This document shows, in pieces, positions 23,716 through 32,328 of a DNA stretch of 34,386 bases; position 1 is the stretch's first letter, and each line of letters opens with the position of its first letter. This stretch comes from CAYGLV01 sp964351025 (lineage in GTDB: Bacteria > Actinomycetota > Thermoleophilia > Gaiellales > Gaiellaceae): assembly GCA_964351025.1 (NCBI GenBank), contig CAYGLV010000025.1:1-34386 (forward strand), in the 5' to 3' direction. A program made the translations under genes and the position numbers. The notes under the pieces were generated by a model. The model saw only the letters and a list, made by a program, of their open reading frames with translations, made no database searches and had not been told where the DNA came from.

Positions 23716-24332
23716 TGAAAGGGATTCTCGGCAGAAAGCTGGGCATGACCCAGGTGTTCGATCCGGAGAGCGGCGCCGTGACGCCCGTCACCGTGATCGA
23801 GGCCGGGCCGTGCCCGGTCGTGCAGGTGAGGACGATCGAGCAGGACGGCTACGAGGCCGTGCAGCTCGCGTTCGAGCCGGTCGCCGAGCGGAAGATCTCC
23901 AAGGGTGAGCGCGGTCATCTTGCGAAGACGGGCGCGGCCGCGCACCGCCATCTCGCGGAGTTCCGGGGCGCGACGGACCTCCAGCCGGGCGAGACCGTCA
24001 CCGTCGAGGCTTTCGCGCCCGGCGATGCCGTCAAGATCGCCGGCACGTCGATCGGCAAGGGCTTCGCTGGCACGATCAAGCGGCACAACTTCAAGCGCGG
24101 CCCGAAGTCGCACGGCTCGCACAACGTTCGCCAGCCCGGCTCGATCGGCGCGTCGGCGACGCCCTCCCGCGTCTTCAAGGGGATGCGCATGGCCGGCCGG
24201 ATGGGCGGCAAGCGCATCACGCAGCTCGGGCTCGTCGTCCACGGAGTCGATCTCGAGCGCAACCTGATCCTCGTCAAGGGCTCCGTGCCCGGGCCGAAGA
24301 GCGGCATCATCGAGATCAGGGAGGTGCCGTAG
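23715..24332 (+). CDS. rplC: 50S ribosomal protein L3
   Basis: 205 aa. It starts MKGILGRKLGMTQVF and carries the conserved loop around GSHNVRQPGSIGASATPSRVFKGMRMAG that reaches the peptidyl-transferase centre, with the usual ending KGSVPGPKSGIIEIR. The TAG overlaps the rplD GTG. Confidence 0.96.
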   Translation: MKGILGRKLGMTQVFDPESGAVTPVTVIEAGPCPVVQVRTIEQDGYEAVQLAFEPVAERKISKGERGHLAKTGAAAHRHLAEFRGATDLQPGETVTVEAFAPGDAVKIAGTSIGKGFAGTIKRHNFKRGPKSHGSHNVRQPGSIGASATPSRVFKGMRMAGRMGGKRITQLGLVVHGVDLERNLILVKGSVPGPKSGIIEIREVP

Positions 24333-24955
24333 TGGCCGCGCTCACGGCACCGCTCCTCGGCGGCAAGGCCGCCAAGGACATCACCCTCGACGCCGGAGTT
24401 TTCGGTGCCGAGGTGAAGCCACACCTCCTGCACGAGATGGTGCGTGCCGAGCTGAACGAGCGGCGGGCCGGCACGCGCGGGGCCAAGAGCCGCGGGCTCG
24501 TGTCCGGCGGCCGCGCGAAGCCGTGGCGTCAGAAGGGCACCGGCCGGGCTCGCGCGGGCACGATTCGCGCGCCGCAGTTCACCGGGGGCGGCGTTGCCTT
24601 CCCGCCGATGATGCGGGGCTTCGAGGTCAAGGTCAACCGCAAGGTGGCCAAGGCAGCCCTGCGGGCGGCTCTGACGATGCACGCGCAGGCCGGAACGCTC
24701 GCCCTCATCGACGGGTCGGCGATCGCCGACCCGTCCACGAAGCACGCCTTGGGCGTGCTTGCCGCCTGGGGCAAGGAGCTGCCCCTGCTCGTCGTCGCCA
24801 CCGAGGACGAGGAGACGCTCGTCAAGTCGTTCCGCAACCTCGATCGCGTGCTCGTGACCGTGCCGGGGGAGCTCGAGGTCGCGGCGGTGCTGTGGGCGCG
24901 CTCGGTGCTCGTCTCCGAAGCGGCGCTGCCGCTCGTCCAGGGGAGGGCGGCGTGA
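24332..24955 (+). CDS. rplD: 50S ribosomal protein L4
   Basis: 207 aa, GTG start. The extended tunnel loop is present (RGLVSGGRAKPWRQKGTGRAR, with APQFTGGGVAF). The C-terminal globular half is more divergent (KHALGVLAAWGKELPLLVV). The GTGA overlap with rplW indicates coupling. Confidence 0.95.
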   Translation: MAALTAPLLGGKAAKDITLDAGVFGAEVKPHLLHEMVRAELNERRAGTRGAKSRGLVSGGRAKPWRQKGTGRARAGTIRAPQFTGGGVAFPPMMRGFEVKVNRKVAKAALRAALTMHAQAGTLALIDGSAIADPSTKHALGVLAAWGKELPLLVVATEDEETLVKSFRNLDRVLVTVPGELEVAAVLWARSVLVSEAALPLVQGRAA

Positions 24956-25248
24956 GCCTCCATCCGAATCAGATCCTGCTGGCGCCCGTGGTCTCGGAGA
25001 AGAGCTACTCGCTCCAGAACGACCGCAAGTACACGTTCAAGGTGCACCAGGACGCCCACAAGACGCAGGTCCGGCAGGCCGTCGAGCAGCTCTTCGAGGT
25101 CAAGGTCGAGTCCGTGAACATCCTGAAGGTGCAGCCGAAGCCGAAGCGCCGCGGCACGATCAAAGGCACGAAGGCGGGCTGGAAGAAGGCGATCGTGAAG
25201 CTGCGCGAGGGCGAGACCATCGACATCTTCGAAGGGGCACAAGTTTAG
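24952..25248 (+). CDS. rplW: 50S ribosomal protein L23
   Basis: 98 aa, starting from the GTG that overlaps the rplD stop. It begins SLHPNQILLAPVVSEKSY and contains VNILKVQPKPKRRGT, the 23S-binding loop. L23 borders the tunnel exit and docks trigger factor and SRP. A 163-bp gap separates it from rplB, in contrast to the overlaps on either side. Confidence 0.96.
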   Translation: MSLHPNQILLAPVVSEKSYSLQNDRKYTFKVHQDAHKTQVRQAVEQLFEVKVESVNILKVQPKPKRRGTIKGTKAGWKKAIVKLREGETIDIFEGAQV

Positions 25249-25279
25249 TGGCCCTCCCGGCAACAATTAGTGCGCCTCC

Positions 25280-25378
25280 GGCGTGCGATCCGCGGCGCAT
25301 CGCCGCGTCCTCGGCCGCGCCCGGGCTCTCCAGCCCGAACGCGGCCTGCGTCCTTGCGCTGCTTGCGTCTCGCACGCC
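25280..25378 (+). repeat. Palindromic intergenic element B between rplW and rplB
   Basis: Bounded by a perfect 9-bp inverted repeat, GGCGTGCGA (25280-25288) and TCGCACGCC (25370-25378), whose pairing extends imperfectly outward. Inside are a CGCGGCG-CAT-CGCCGCG hairpin (about 25291-25307) and an interrupted stem CCGCG/CGCGG plus CGGGCT-CTCC-AGCCCG (25315-25344). It shares GCGTCCTCGG (25305-25314) and CCTGCGTCCTTGC (25345-25357) with element A, at 40- versus 39-nt offset. It would be transcribed within the S10 operon mRNA. Apart from this element, 25249-25411 holds only the rplB ribosome-binding site. Confidence 0.75.
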
Positions 25379-25411
25379 AGAGACGCGAAACCGTCACCGG
25401 GAGAACCACTG

Positions 25412-25466
25412 ATGGCGATCAGGAAGTACAAGCCCACGTCGCCCGGCCGCCGCTTCATGTCCGTCT
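25412..25466 (+). repeat. First copy of a 55-nt exact duplication (rplB 5' end)
   Basis: These 55 nt, beginning with the rplB ATG behind a proper ribosome-binding site (GGGAG about 10 nt upstream), are identical to 25567-25621 on the far side of the N run. This is best read as the same genomic bases represented twice at a scaffold join. Confidence 0.9.
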
Positions 25467-25566
25467 NNNNNNNNNNNNNNNNNNNNNNNNNNNNNNNNNN
25501 NNNNNNNNNNNNNNNNNNNNNNNNNNNNNNNNNNNNNNNNNNNNNNNNNNNNNNNNNNNNNNNNNN
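25467..25566. other. Assembly gap of 100 N
   Basis: Exactly 100 undetermined bases, the conventional placeholder for a gap of unknown length. The flanks overlap by 55 nt, so the true gap is probably absent and the two contigs probably abut with that overlap. Confidence 0.95.
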
Positions 25567-26405
<839 letters not shown>

Positions 26406-26409
<4 letters not shown>

Positions 26410-26690
26410 GCAGGTCGTCACGCAAGGGGCCCTTCGTCGAGGAGCGGCTGCTCGCCCGGATCGAGGCCATGAACGCCGTCGGTGAAAAGCGGATGGTCCG
26501 TACCTGGTCGCGCACGTCCACCGTCTTCCCGGAGATGGTCGGTCACACGATTGCCGTCCACGACGGCCGCAAGCACGTGCCGGTGTTCGTCAGCGAGCAG
26601 ATGGTCGGGCACAAGCTCGGCGAGTTTGCGCCCACGCGCACGTTCCGCGGTCACGCGGGCGACCGCCAGACCCAGGTGAAGAAGCGCTGA
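26406..26690 (+). CDS. rpsS: 30S ribosomal protein S19
   Basis: 94 aa, GTG start overlapping the rplB stop. It contains SRSSRKGPFVEERLL, TVFPEMVGHTIAVHDG and KLGEFAPTRTFRGH. The TGA overlaps the rplV ATG. Confidence 0.96.
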
Positions 26691-27163
26691 TGGCTGCCGC
26701 TCCCGATCGGATCACGGTGCGCGCCCAGGCGAAGTATGTGGGCATCTCCGCTCGCAAGGCGCGCGTCGTGCTGGAGCACGTCCGCGGGCGCAGCGTGCCC
26801 GAGGCGCGCACGGTGCTCGCGTTCACGCAGCGCGCAGCCGCACGGGACATCGAAAAGGTGCTGCACAGCGCGGTTTCGAACGCCGAGGCGAACCACGGCT
26901 TGATCGGCGACGAGCTCGTCGTCCATGCCGCCTACGCCGACGAGGGGCCGACGCTGAAGCGCTGGCGCGCCCGTGCCCGGGGCCGCGTCAACCGGATCCG
27001 CAAGCGCAGCTGCCACGTGACGCTCGTCCTGGCTCCTGCGGAGGCACGGCGGCTGGAGCGCGGCAGACGGGTTCCCTCCGCGGAAGCCAAGCCGACCAAG
27101 ACAATCGAAGAAGCTAGCGCGTCGAAGCCGAAGCGCTCGAAGCGCAAGGAGGCGGCCGTCTAA
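26690..27163 (+). CDS. rplV: 50S ribosomal protein L22 with basic C-terminal tail
   Basis: 157 aa; the usual core is about 110-115. The core starts near RITVRAQAKYVGISARKAR and ends with the tunnel-hairpin region RVNRIRKRSCHVTLVL. A tail of about 35-40 residues rich in Lys, Ser and Ala (SKPKRSKRKEAAV) follows. It overlaps rpsC by one base. Confidence 0.96.
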   Translation: MAAAPDRITVRAQAKYVGISARKARVVLEHVRGRSVPEARTVLAFTQRAAARDIEKVLHSAVSNAEANHGLIGDELVVHAAYADEGPTLKRWRARARGRVNRIRKRSCHVTLVLAPAEARRLERGRRVPSAEAKPTKTIEEASASKPKRSKRKEAAV

Positions 27164-28104
27164 TGGGCCAAAAGGTACATCCCGGCGGTCTCCGCGTGGG
27201 TGTCATCCACGACTGGAAGTCGAACTGGTACACGGGGAAGAAGGAGTTCGCCGCCTACATCCTCGAGGACATCAAGATTCGCGAGCACATCACGCGCAAG
27301 CTCTCGCACGCGGGCCTCAGCGACATTCTGATCCGCAAGGACAAGCAGCGGATCACGGTGGACATCCACACGGCTCGCCCCGGCATCGTGATCGGCAAGT
27401 CGGGTGTCGAGGTGGACGCGCTGCGGAAAGAGCTGCACGCTATGACGCAGAAGAACGTCCACGTCAACATCAACGAGATCAAGCGTCCCGAGCTGGACGC
27501 GAAGCTCGTCGCGCAGTCGATCGCGGAGCAGCTCCAGAACCGCGTCAGCTTCCGGCGCGCCATGAAGCGCGCTCTCGCCTCCGGCATCCGCTCGGGCGCG
27601 CAGGGGATCAAGATCGTCTGCGGCGGCCGTCTCGGCGGCGGCGAGATGAGCCGGCGGGAGTCCTACTCCGAGGGCCGTGTGCCGCTGCACACGATTCGCG
27701 CCGACATCGACTACGGGGCCGCGGAGGCCAAGACGACCTACGGCCGCATCGGCGTCAAGGTGTGGATCAACAAGGGCGAGATCATGCCCGAGGGCTACGA
27801 GGGCGTGACCACCAAGGACACGCGCCTGGGCGATCAGGATCAGGCCCGCCGCCGTCGCGGCGGCGCCGCCGAGGGCCTCGGCGCCTCGCGCGAGAGCGCG
27901 CGAGGCCGCAGCCAGGATCGCGAGGGCCTCGGCCTCGTCACGAAGCGCAAACGCGGTCCGGGTGGTTCGGGCGGGCGGGGCCGTGGGCAGGGAAGGCCCG
28001 ACGCGCCGCGCACCGAGCAGGCATCCGCGCCCGCGGCGACCGAGCCGGTCGCGGCCGCTGTCGTCGAGACGCCCGAGGCGGCGCCTGGGGAGGGCGAGAG
28101 CTGA
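27163..28104 (+). CDS. rpsC: 30S ribosomal protein S3 with long C-terminal extension
   Basis: 313 aa against roughly 210-275 in most bacteria. The N-terminal KH domain (ARPGIVIGKSGVEVDALRKEL) and C-terminal S3 domain (GRLGGGEMSRRESYSEGRVPLHTIRADIDY) are intact to about residue 215. Beyond that is a roughly 90-residue low-complexity tail: Arg/Gly-rich first (RRRRGG, RGRGQGRP), then Ala/Pro/Glu. Its DNA holds a 10-bp perfect hairpin at 27883-27906. The stop overlaps rplP. Confidence 0.96.
   Translation: MGQKVHPGGLRVGVIHDWKSNWYTGKKEFAAYILEDIKIREHITRKLSHAGLSDILIRKDKQRITVDIHTARPGIVIGKSGVEVDALRKELHAMTQKNVHVNINEIKRPELDAKLVAQSIAEQLQNRVSFRRAMKRALASGIRSGAQGIKIVCGGRLGGGEMSRRESYSEGRVPLHTIRADIDYGAAEAKTTYGRIGVKVWINKGEIMPEGYEGVTTKDTRLGDQDQARRRRGGAAEGLGASRESARGRSQDREGLGLVTKRKRGPGGSGGRGRGQGRPDAPRTEQASAPAATEPVAAAVVETPEAAPGEGES
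27883..27906 (+). repeat. 10-bp perfect hairpin in the rpsC tail
   Basis: GCCTCGCGCG (27883-27892), loop AGAG, CGCGCGAGGC (27897-27906). It lies in the low-complexity tail, like the hairpins in rplA and rplJ, but the arm sequence differs. GAGGGCCTCGG also occurs twice nearby (27871 and 27922). Confidence 0.5.
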
Positions 28105-28529
28105 TGCTGCTGCCGAAGAAGACCAAGTTCCGCAAGGTGCAGCGCGGCTCCCGCGCCGGCATCTCCACCGGGCAGACCGAGGTGCACTTCGGCGAGTACG
28201 GCATCAAGGCGCTCGACAACGGCTGGATCACGAATCGGCAGATCGAGGCCGCCAGGATCGCGATGACCCGCAAGATGAAGCGTGGCGGCAAGGTCTGGAT
28301 CAACATCTTCCCGGACAAGCCGGTGACGCAGAAGCCGGCCGAGACCCGGATGGGCTCGGGGAAAGGCTCGCCGGAACACTGGGTGGCGGTGGTCAAGCCG
28401 GGCCGCGTGATGTTCGAGCTGGCCGGCGTGCCCGAGCCGCTCGCGCGCGAGGCGCTGCGGCTCGCGGCCCAGAAGCTGCCGATCAAGACGAAGTTCGTGA
28501 AGCGGGAGGCTGATCTCTTTGAGACCTAG
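28104..28529 (+). CDS. rplP: 50S ribosomal protein L16
   Basis: 141 aa. It starts MLLPKKTKFRKVQRG and contains ITNRQIEAARIAMTRKMKRGG and KPAETRMGSGKGSPEHWVAVV, the conserved loop near the A-site tRNA. It overlaps rpmC by 11 nt. Confidence 0.97.
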   Translation: MLLPKKTKFRKVQRGSRAGISTGQTEVHFGEYGIKALDNGWITNRQIEAARIAMTRKMKRGGKVWINIFPDKPVTQKPAETRMGSGKGSPEHWVAVVKPGRVMFELAGVPEPLAREALRLAAQKLPIKTKFVKREADLFET

Positions 28530-28719
28530 CCATTTGCGCGAGCTGACCGACGAAGACCTGGACCGGAAGCTGGCCGACACGCGGCAGGAGCTCTTCAATC
28601 TGCGCTTCCAGACCGCCACCGGCGCGCTCGAGAACAGCGCCCGGCTGCGGCTGGCGAAGCGCGAGATCGCCCGCATTCTGACGATCCGCTATGAGCGGGA
28701 ACGACTGGGGAACATCTAG
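28519..28719 (+). CDS. rpmC: 50S ribosomal protein L29
   Basis: 66 aa. TTG at 28519 is preceded by GGGAGG with about 9 nt spacing, and the product starts RPSHLRELTDEDLDRKL with FNLRFQTATGALEN, family-typical. The 11-nt overlap with rplP and this ribosome-binding site decide the start. rpsQ follows directly. Confidence 0.94.
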   Translation: MRPSHLRELTDEDLDRKLADTRQELFNLRFQTATGALENSARLRLAKREIARILTIRYERERLGNI

Positions 28720-29493
28720 ATGGCTGAGAAGAAGACGACCAAGAAGCAGACCAAGGCGACCACACCCGTCGACGAGGTCGCTGTCGAGCCGGCCGCCGAG
28801 GAGACCGCGGCGGACGAGCCGGCGGCCGATCAGGTTGTCGAGCCCGAGAGCGCGGCTGTCGAGCTGGAGGCTGCTGTTGAGCCCGAGGCTGCTGCTGTTG
28901 AGCCCGAGGCTGCTGTTGAGCCCGAGGCTGCTGTTGAGCCCGAGGCTGCTGTTGAGCCCGAGGCTGCTGTTGAGCCAGAGGCTGCTGTCGAGCCAGAGGC
29001 TGCTGTCGAGCCCGAGGCTGCTGTCGAGCCAGAGGCCGACGCGCCCGCCGAGGTCGCGCCCGAGACAGCCGCCCCCGAAGCACCGGCAGCTCCCGAGGCC
29101 CCGGCGGCTCCCACGCAGCTCCGCGGCCCGAAGCCGAAGGGCAAGCGGCTGCCGCGCACGCTCCGGCACACGCACAGCAAGCCCAAGCGCGACAAGCCGG
29201 CGGAGCGCAAGCCGATCGTGCGTCTGCCGAAGCCCGAGGGCGAGCGCGGCCGTCGCCAGGAGCGGCGCGGGGTGGTTGTCTCCGACGCGTCCGACAAGAC
29301 GATCGTCGTCCGGGTGGACACGATCAAGGCGCACCCGAGGTACAAGAAGGTCGTCCGCCGCTCGGCCAAGTTCCATGCTCACGACGAGCAGAACTCCGCC
29401 AAAGTCGGGGACGTCGTTCGGATCATCGAGACGCGCCCGATCTCGAAGCAGAAGCACTGGCGGCTCGCCGAGATCGTCGAGGCGGCCAAGTGA
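28720..29493 (+). CDS. rpsQ: 30S ribosomal protein S17 with large acidic repeat extension
   Basis: 257 aa, about three times a normal S17. The S17 core occupies about 178-257 (ERRGVVVSDASDKTIVVRVDT, then GDVVRIIETRPISKQKHWRL). In front are a Lys/Thr start, an acidic stretch with ten tandem VEPEAA-type hexapeptides (residues 47-107), Ala/Pro linkers, and a basic segment (about 130-175, GPKPKGKRLPRTLRHTHSKPKR). The frame is continuous and the ATG directly follows the rpmC stop, so this is one gene rather than a misjoined pair. The repeat DNA uses GTT and GCT codons unlike its GC-rich neighbours. The extension is presumably surface-exposed on the 30S; role unknown. Confidence 0.93.
   Translation: MAEKKTTKKQTKATTPVDEVAVEPAAEETAADEPAADQVVEPESAAVELEAAVEPEAAAVEPEAAVEPEAAVEPEAAVEPEAAVEPEAAVEPEAAVEPEAAVEPEADAPAEVAPETAAPEAPAAPEAPAAPTQLRGPKPKGKRLPRTLRHTHSKPKRDKPAERKPIVRLPKPEGERGRRQERRGVVVSDASDKTIVVRVDTIKAHPRYKKVVRRSAKFHAHDEQNSAKVGDVVRIIETRPISKQKHWRLAEIVEAAK
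28858..29040 (+). repeat. Tandem 18-bp repeat inside rpsQ (10 units)
   Basis: Unit GTTGAGCCCGAGGCTGCT encodes VEPEAA. Ten consecutive units: a first variant (VELEAA), one 21-bp unit with an extra GCT, four units identical to the consensus (28897-28968), then three near-identical units carrying C-for-T or A-for-C changes, and a final VEPEAD unit. All lengths keep the reading frame. Copy number is likely to vary by slippage or recombination. Confidence 0.95.
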
Positions 29494-29858
29494 TCCAGCA
29501 GGAGTCGAGACTGCGCGTGGCCGACAACACCGGCGCGCGCGAGATCCTCTGCATCCGTGTGCTGGGCGGCTCCCGTCGCCGCTACGCGCGCGTCGGCGAC
29601 GTCATCGTCGGTACAGTGAAAGCAGCGACTCCGCAGGGCACGGTCAAGAAGGGCGAAGTCGTCAAGGCGGTCGTCGTCCGGACGAAGAAGCCGTTCGGTC
29701 GCGACGATGGCACGACGATCGCGTTCGACGAGAACGCCGCCGTCATCATCGACAACCAGAACAACCCGCGCGGGACGCGCATCTTCGGGCCGGTCGCACG
29801 CGAGCTGCGCGAGAAGAACTTCATGAAAATCGTGAGCCTGGCTCCCGAGGTGCTCTAG
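29490..29858 (+). CDS. rplN: 50S ribosomal protein L14
   Basis: 122 aa. GTG start overlaps the rpsQ stop (GTGA). It begins IQQESRLRVADNTGAREIL and ends RELREKNFMKIVSLAPEVL, exactly family-like. Confidence 0.97.
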   Translation: MIQQESRLRVADNTGAREILCIRVLGGSRRRYARVGDVIVGTVKAATPQGTVKKGEVVKAVVVRTKKPFGRDDGTTIAFDENAAVIIDNQNNPRGTRIFGPVARELREKNFMKIVSLAPEVL

Positions 29859-29862
29859 AGAA

Positions 29863-30234
29863 ATGGCGCAGACGATGAGAGTGAAAAAGGGGGATCTCGT
29901 TCAGATCCTGTCGGGCAAGGACCGCGGCAAGCAGGGCCGTGTCGTCGAAGCGCGCCCGAAGGGCCAACGCGTGATCGTCGAGAACCTGAACGTCGTCAAG
30001 CGGCACGAGCGCCCGCGCCCGATCCGCGACTCGTCGCGCATGGGCGGCTCGCAGGTCACTCCGGGCGGGATCATCGAGATGCCGGCATCCGTCGCGGTCT
30101 CGACCGTGATGGTCGTCTGCCCGGTGTGCAACGTGCCGACCCGCGTCGGAATGCACGTCAAGGAGATCAAGGGCGCCACGGTGCGCGTGCGCGTGTGCCG
30201 CCGCGACGGCTGCGGCCAGGAGATCGACCGCTGA
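29863..30234 (+). CDS. rplX: 50S ribosomal protein L24 with zinc-like Cys cluster
   Basis: 123 aa. The KOW domain (KKGDLVQILSGKDRGKQGRV) is followed by NLNVVKRHERP and a C-terminal region with Cys in CPVC and CRRDGC, consistent with a zinc-binding form. A second ATG (codon 5) gives the alternative start MRVKKGD. It overlaps rplE by one base. Confidence 0.95.
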   Translation: MAQTMRVKKGDLVQILSGKDRGKQGRVVEARPKGQRVIVENLNVVKRHERPRPIRDSSRMGGSQVTPGGIIEMPASVAVSTVMVVCPVCNVPTRVGMHVKEIKGATVRVRVCRRDGCGQEIDR

Positions 30235-30842
30235 TGGCCGCCACGAAGACCGCAACGAAGACCAAGAAGAAGACAGCCGAGGCCGTCGTCGCGCCGCGCC
30301 TGAAGGCGGCGTACGAGACGCTGCGCCCACAGCTGAAGGAGGAGCTCGGGCTCGACTCGATCATGCAGGTGCCCCGGCTCCAGAAGATCACCCTGAACAT
30401 GGGTGTCGGCGAAGCGAAGACCGACGCGAAGGCGCTCGATGCCGCGATGGAAGAGCTCTCGACGATCGCCGGCCAGCGCGCGCAGATGCGCCGCGCGACG
30501 AAGTCGATCGCGAGCTTCAAGCTGCGCGAGGGCATGCCCGTCGGCGCGCGCGTGACGCTCCGCGGCGCGCGCATGTGGGAGTTTCTCGACCGGCTCGTCT
30601 CGGTCGCTCTCCCACGCATCCGCGACTTCCGGGGGCTCAACCCCGGGTCGTTCGACGGTCGCGGCAACTTCTCGTTGGGCGTTCGCGAGCAGGTCATCTT
30701 TCCGGAGATCGACTACGACAGCATCGTGTCGGTCCGAGGCCTCGACATCACGATTACCACCACGGCGGCGACGGACGAGCAGGCGCATGCGCTTCTGCGC
30801 GGGCTCGGCCTGCCGTTTGCCACGGAGAGAAGGGACAGCTAG
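30234..30842 (+). CDS. rplE: 50S ribosomal protein L5
   Basis: 202 aa with a short Lys/Thr-rich N-terminal extension (about 20 residues). The core is typical: VPRLQKITLNMGVGEAK, LREGMPVGARVTLRG, DFRGLNPGSFDGRGNFSLG. It binds 5S rRNA together with L18. Confidence 0.96.
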   Translation: MAATKTATKTKKKTAEAVVAPRLKAAYETLRPQLKEELGLDSIMQVPRLQKITLNMGVGEAKTDAKALDAAMEELSTIAGQRAQMRRATKSIASFKLREGMPVGARVTLRGARMWEFLDRLVSVALPRIRDFRGLNPGSFDGRGNFSLGVREQVIFPEIDYDSIVSVRGLDITITTTAATDEQAHALLRGLGLPFATERRDS

Positions 30843-30845
30843 GGA

Positions 30846-31031
30846 ATGGCGAAGAAGTCGCTCATCGTCAAGCACGCCCGCGGGTCGAAGTTCAAGGTGC
30901 GGAACTACACGCGCTGCAACCGCTGCGGCCGCCCGCGCGCCGTGTTCCGTAAGTTCGGTCTCTGCCGGATCTGCCTGCGCGACCTCGCGCACCAGGGCTC
31001 GATCCCAGGCATGACGAAGAGCAGCTGGTAG
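30846..31031 (+). CDS. rpsZ: 30S ribosomal protein S14, zinc type Z
   Basis: 61 aa. The two CxxC pairs (CNRC and CRIC) define the short zinc-binding S14 form. It starts AKKSLIVKHARGSKFKVRNY. It lies 3 nt after rplE, in the canonical spc-operon position. Confidence 0.97.
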   Translation: MAKKSLIVKHARGSKFKVRNYTRCNRCGRPRAVFRKFGLCRICLRDLAHQGSIPGMTKSSW

Positions 31032-31042
31032 GAGGATGCAAC

Positions 31043-31438
31043 GTGCTGACTGACCCGATTGCCGACATGCTCACGCGGATCCGCAACGCCAACAAGGCGA
31101 TGCACGACGCGGCCCAGATGCCCTCCTCGCGGATGAAGGTGGAGATCGCCCGCATCCTCAAGGACGAGGGCTACATCAAGGACTACCGCGTCGTCTCGGG
31201 CACGCCCTTCGACACGCTCGTCGTCGAGCTCAAGTTCGGCCGCAGCCGCGAACGCATCATCACCGACCTGAAGCGCGTCTCGAAGCCGGGCCGCCGCGTC
31301 TATGCGCGCAAGGACCGGCTGCCGCGCGTCCTCGGCGGGCTCGGGATCGCCATTCTGTCCACGTCGACCGGGCTGATCACCGGCCGCCAGGCTGCCGAGC
31401 GCGGCCTCGGCGGCGAAGTGATCGCCTTCGTCTGGTAG
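31043..31438 (+). CDS. rpsH: 30S ribosomal protein S8
   Basis: 131 aa from a GTG with GGAGGA 8 nt upstream. It begins LTDPIADMLTRIRNANKA and ends GLGGEVIAFVW. In E. coli S8 represses the spc operon by binding rplE mRNA; no such site was searched for structurally here. Confidence 0.97.
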   Translation: MLTDPIADMLTRIRNANKAMHDAAQMPSSRMKVEIARILKDEGYIKDYRVVSGTPFDTLVVELKFGRSRERIITDLKRVSKPGRRVYARKDRLPRVLGGLGIAILSTSTGLITGRQAAERGLGGEVIAFVW

Positions 31439-31441
31439 CCG

Positions 31442-31975
31442 ATGTCGCGGATCGGTCGCAAGCCCATCGAGGTTCCCGCCGGCGTCAGCGTCGAGATTGC
31501 TCCCGGACGCATCAGCGTGCGGGGGCCGCTCGGCGAGCTGTCGCAGCAGGTACCGCTGCGAATGCGCGTCGAGCAGGGCGATGGCGAGGTCCTCGTCACG
31601 CGCCCGACCGACCGCGGCGATGACCGCGCGCTCCACGGGCTGACACGGACCTTGATCGCGAACATGGTCGAGGGAGTCACGAAGGGGTACGAGAAGCACC
31701 TCGAGATCCACGGCGTCGGCTACCGCGCTGCGCTGCGCGGCGACGACCTCGAGCTCCAGGTCGGCTACTCGCACGCGAACGTGCTCGCGCCGCGCCCCGG
31801 GATCGTCTTCGAGGTGCCACAGCCGACGGTCGTCATCGTCAAGGGCATCGACAAGCAACAGGTTGGCCAGACGGCCGCCGAGGTGCGCAAGGTGCGCCCG
31901 CCCGAGCCGTACAAGGGCAAGGGCATCCGCTACCTCGACGAGCACGTGCGCAGGAAGGTTGGGAAGCGCGCATGA
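31442..31975 (+). CDS. rplF: 50S ribosomal protein L6
   Basis: 177 aa. It starts MSRIGRKPIEVPAGV and ends with the conserved KGKGIRYLDEHVRRKVGK. The ATGA overlap with rplR suggests coupled translation. Confidence 0.97.
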   Translation: MSRIGRKPIEVPAGVSVEIAPGRISVRGPLGELSQQVPLRMRVEQGDGEVLVTRPTDRGDDRALHGLTRTLIANMVEGVTKGYEKHLEIHGVGYRAALRGDDLELQVGYSHANVLAPRPGIVFEVPQPTVVIVKGIDKQQVGQTAAEVRKVRPPEPYKGKGIRYLDEHVRRKVGKRA

Positions 31976-32328
31976 CCACGCTCACGACCCGCGAGGCGCG
32001 CGCGCGCCGACATCGCCGCGTGCGCGGCAAGATTTCCGGCACGGCCGAGCGGCCGCGCTTGTCGGTCTTCCGCTCGAACAGAGGGATCTTCGCCCAGCTC
32101 GTCGACGACGCGTCGGGCCGGACGCTCGCCGCCGCCGGCTGGTTGGGCCTGAAGAAGGGATTCAAGGGCGACAAGACCGCGCAGGCGGCCGAAGTCGGCA
32201 GACAGCTTGCCGCCGCAGCGAAGAACGCCGGCATCGAGTCTGCCGTCTTCGACCGGGGCGGCTACCTCTACCACGGACGCGTGAAGGCGCTCGCCGAGGG
32301 CGCGCGCGAGGGAGGCCTCAAGTTCTGA
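31972..32328 (+). CDS. rplR: 50S ribosomal protein L18
   Basis: 118 aa. It contains RRHRRVRGKISGTAERPRL and the ending FDRGGYLYHGRVKALAEGAREGGL; it binds 5S rRNA with L5. It overlaps rpsE by one base. Confidence 0.97.
   Translation: MTTLTTREARARRHRRVRGKISGTAERPRLSVFRSNRGIFAQLVDDASGRTLAAAGWLGLKKGFKGDKTAQAAEVGRQLAAAAKNAGIESAVFDRGGYLYHGRVKALAEGAREGGLKF

Noticed and set aside
28858..29040. CRISPR array
   Set aside because: Units are contiguous 18-bp repeats without spacers and stay in frame inside rpsQ.
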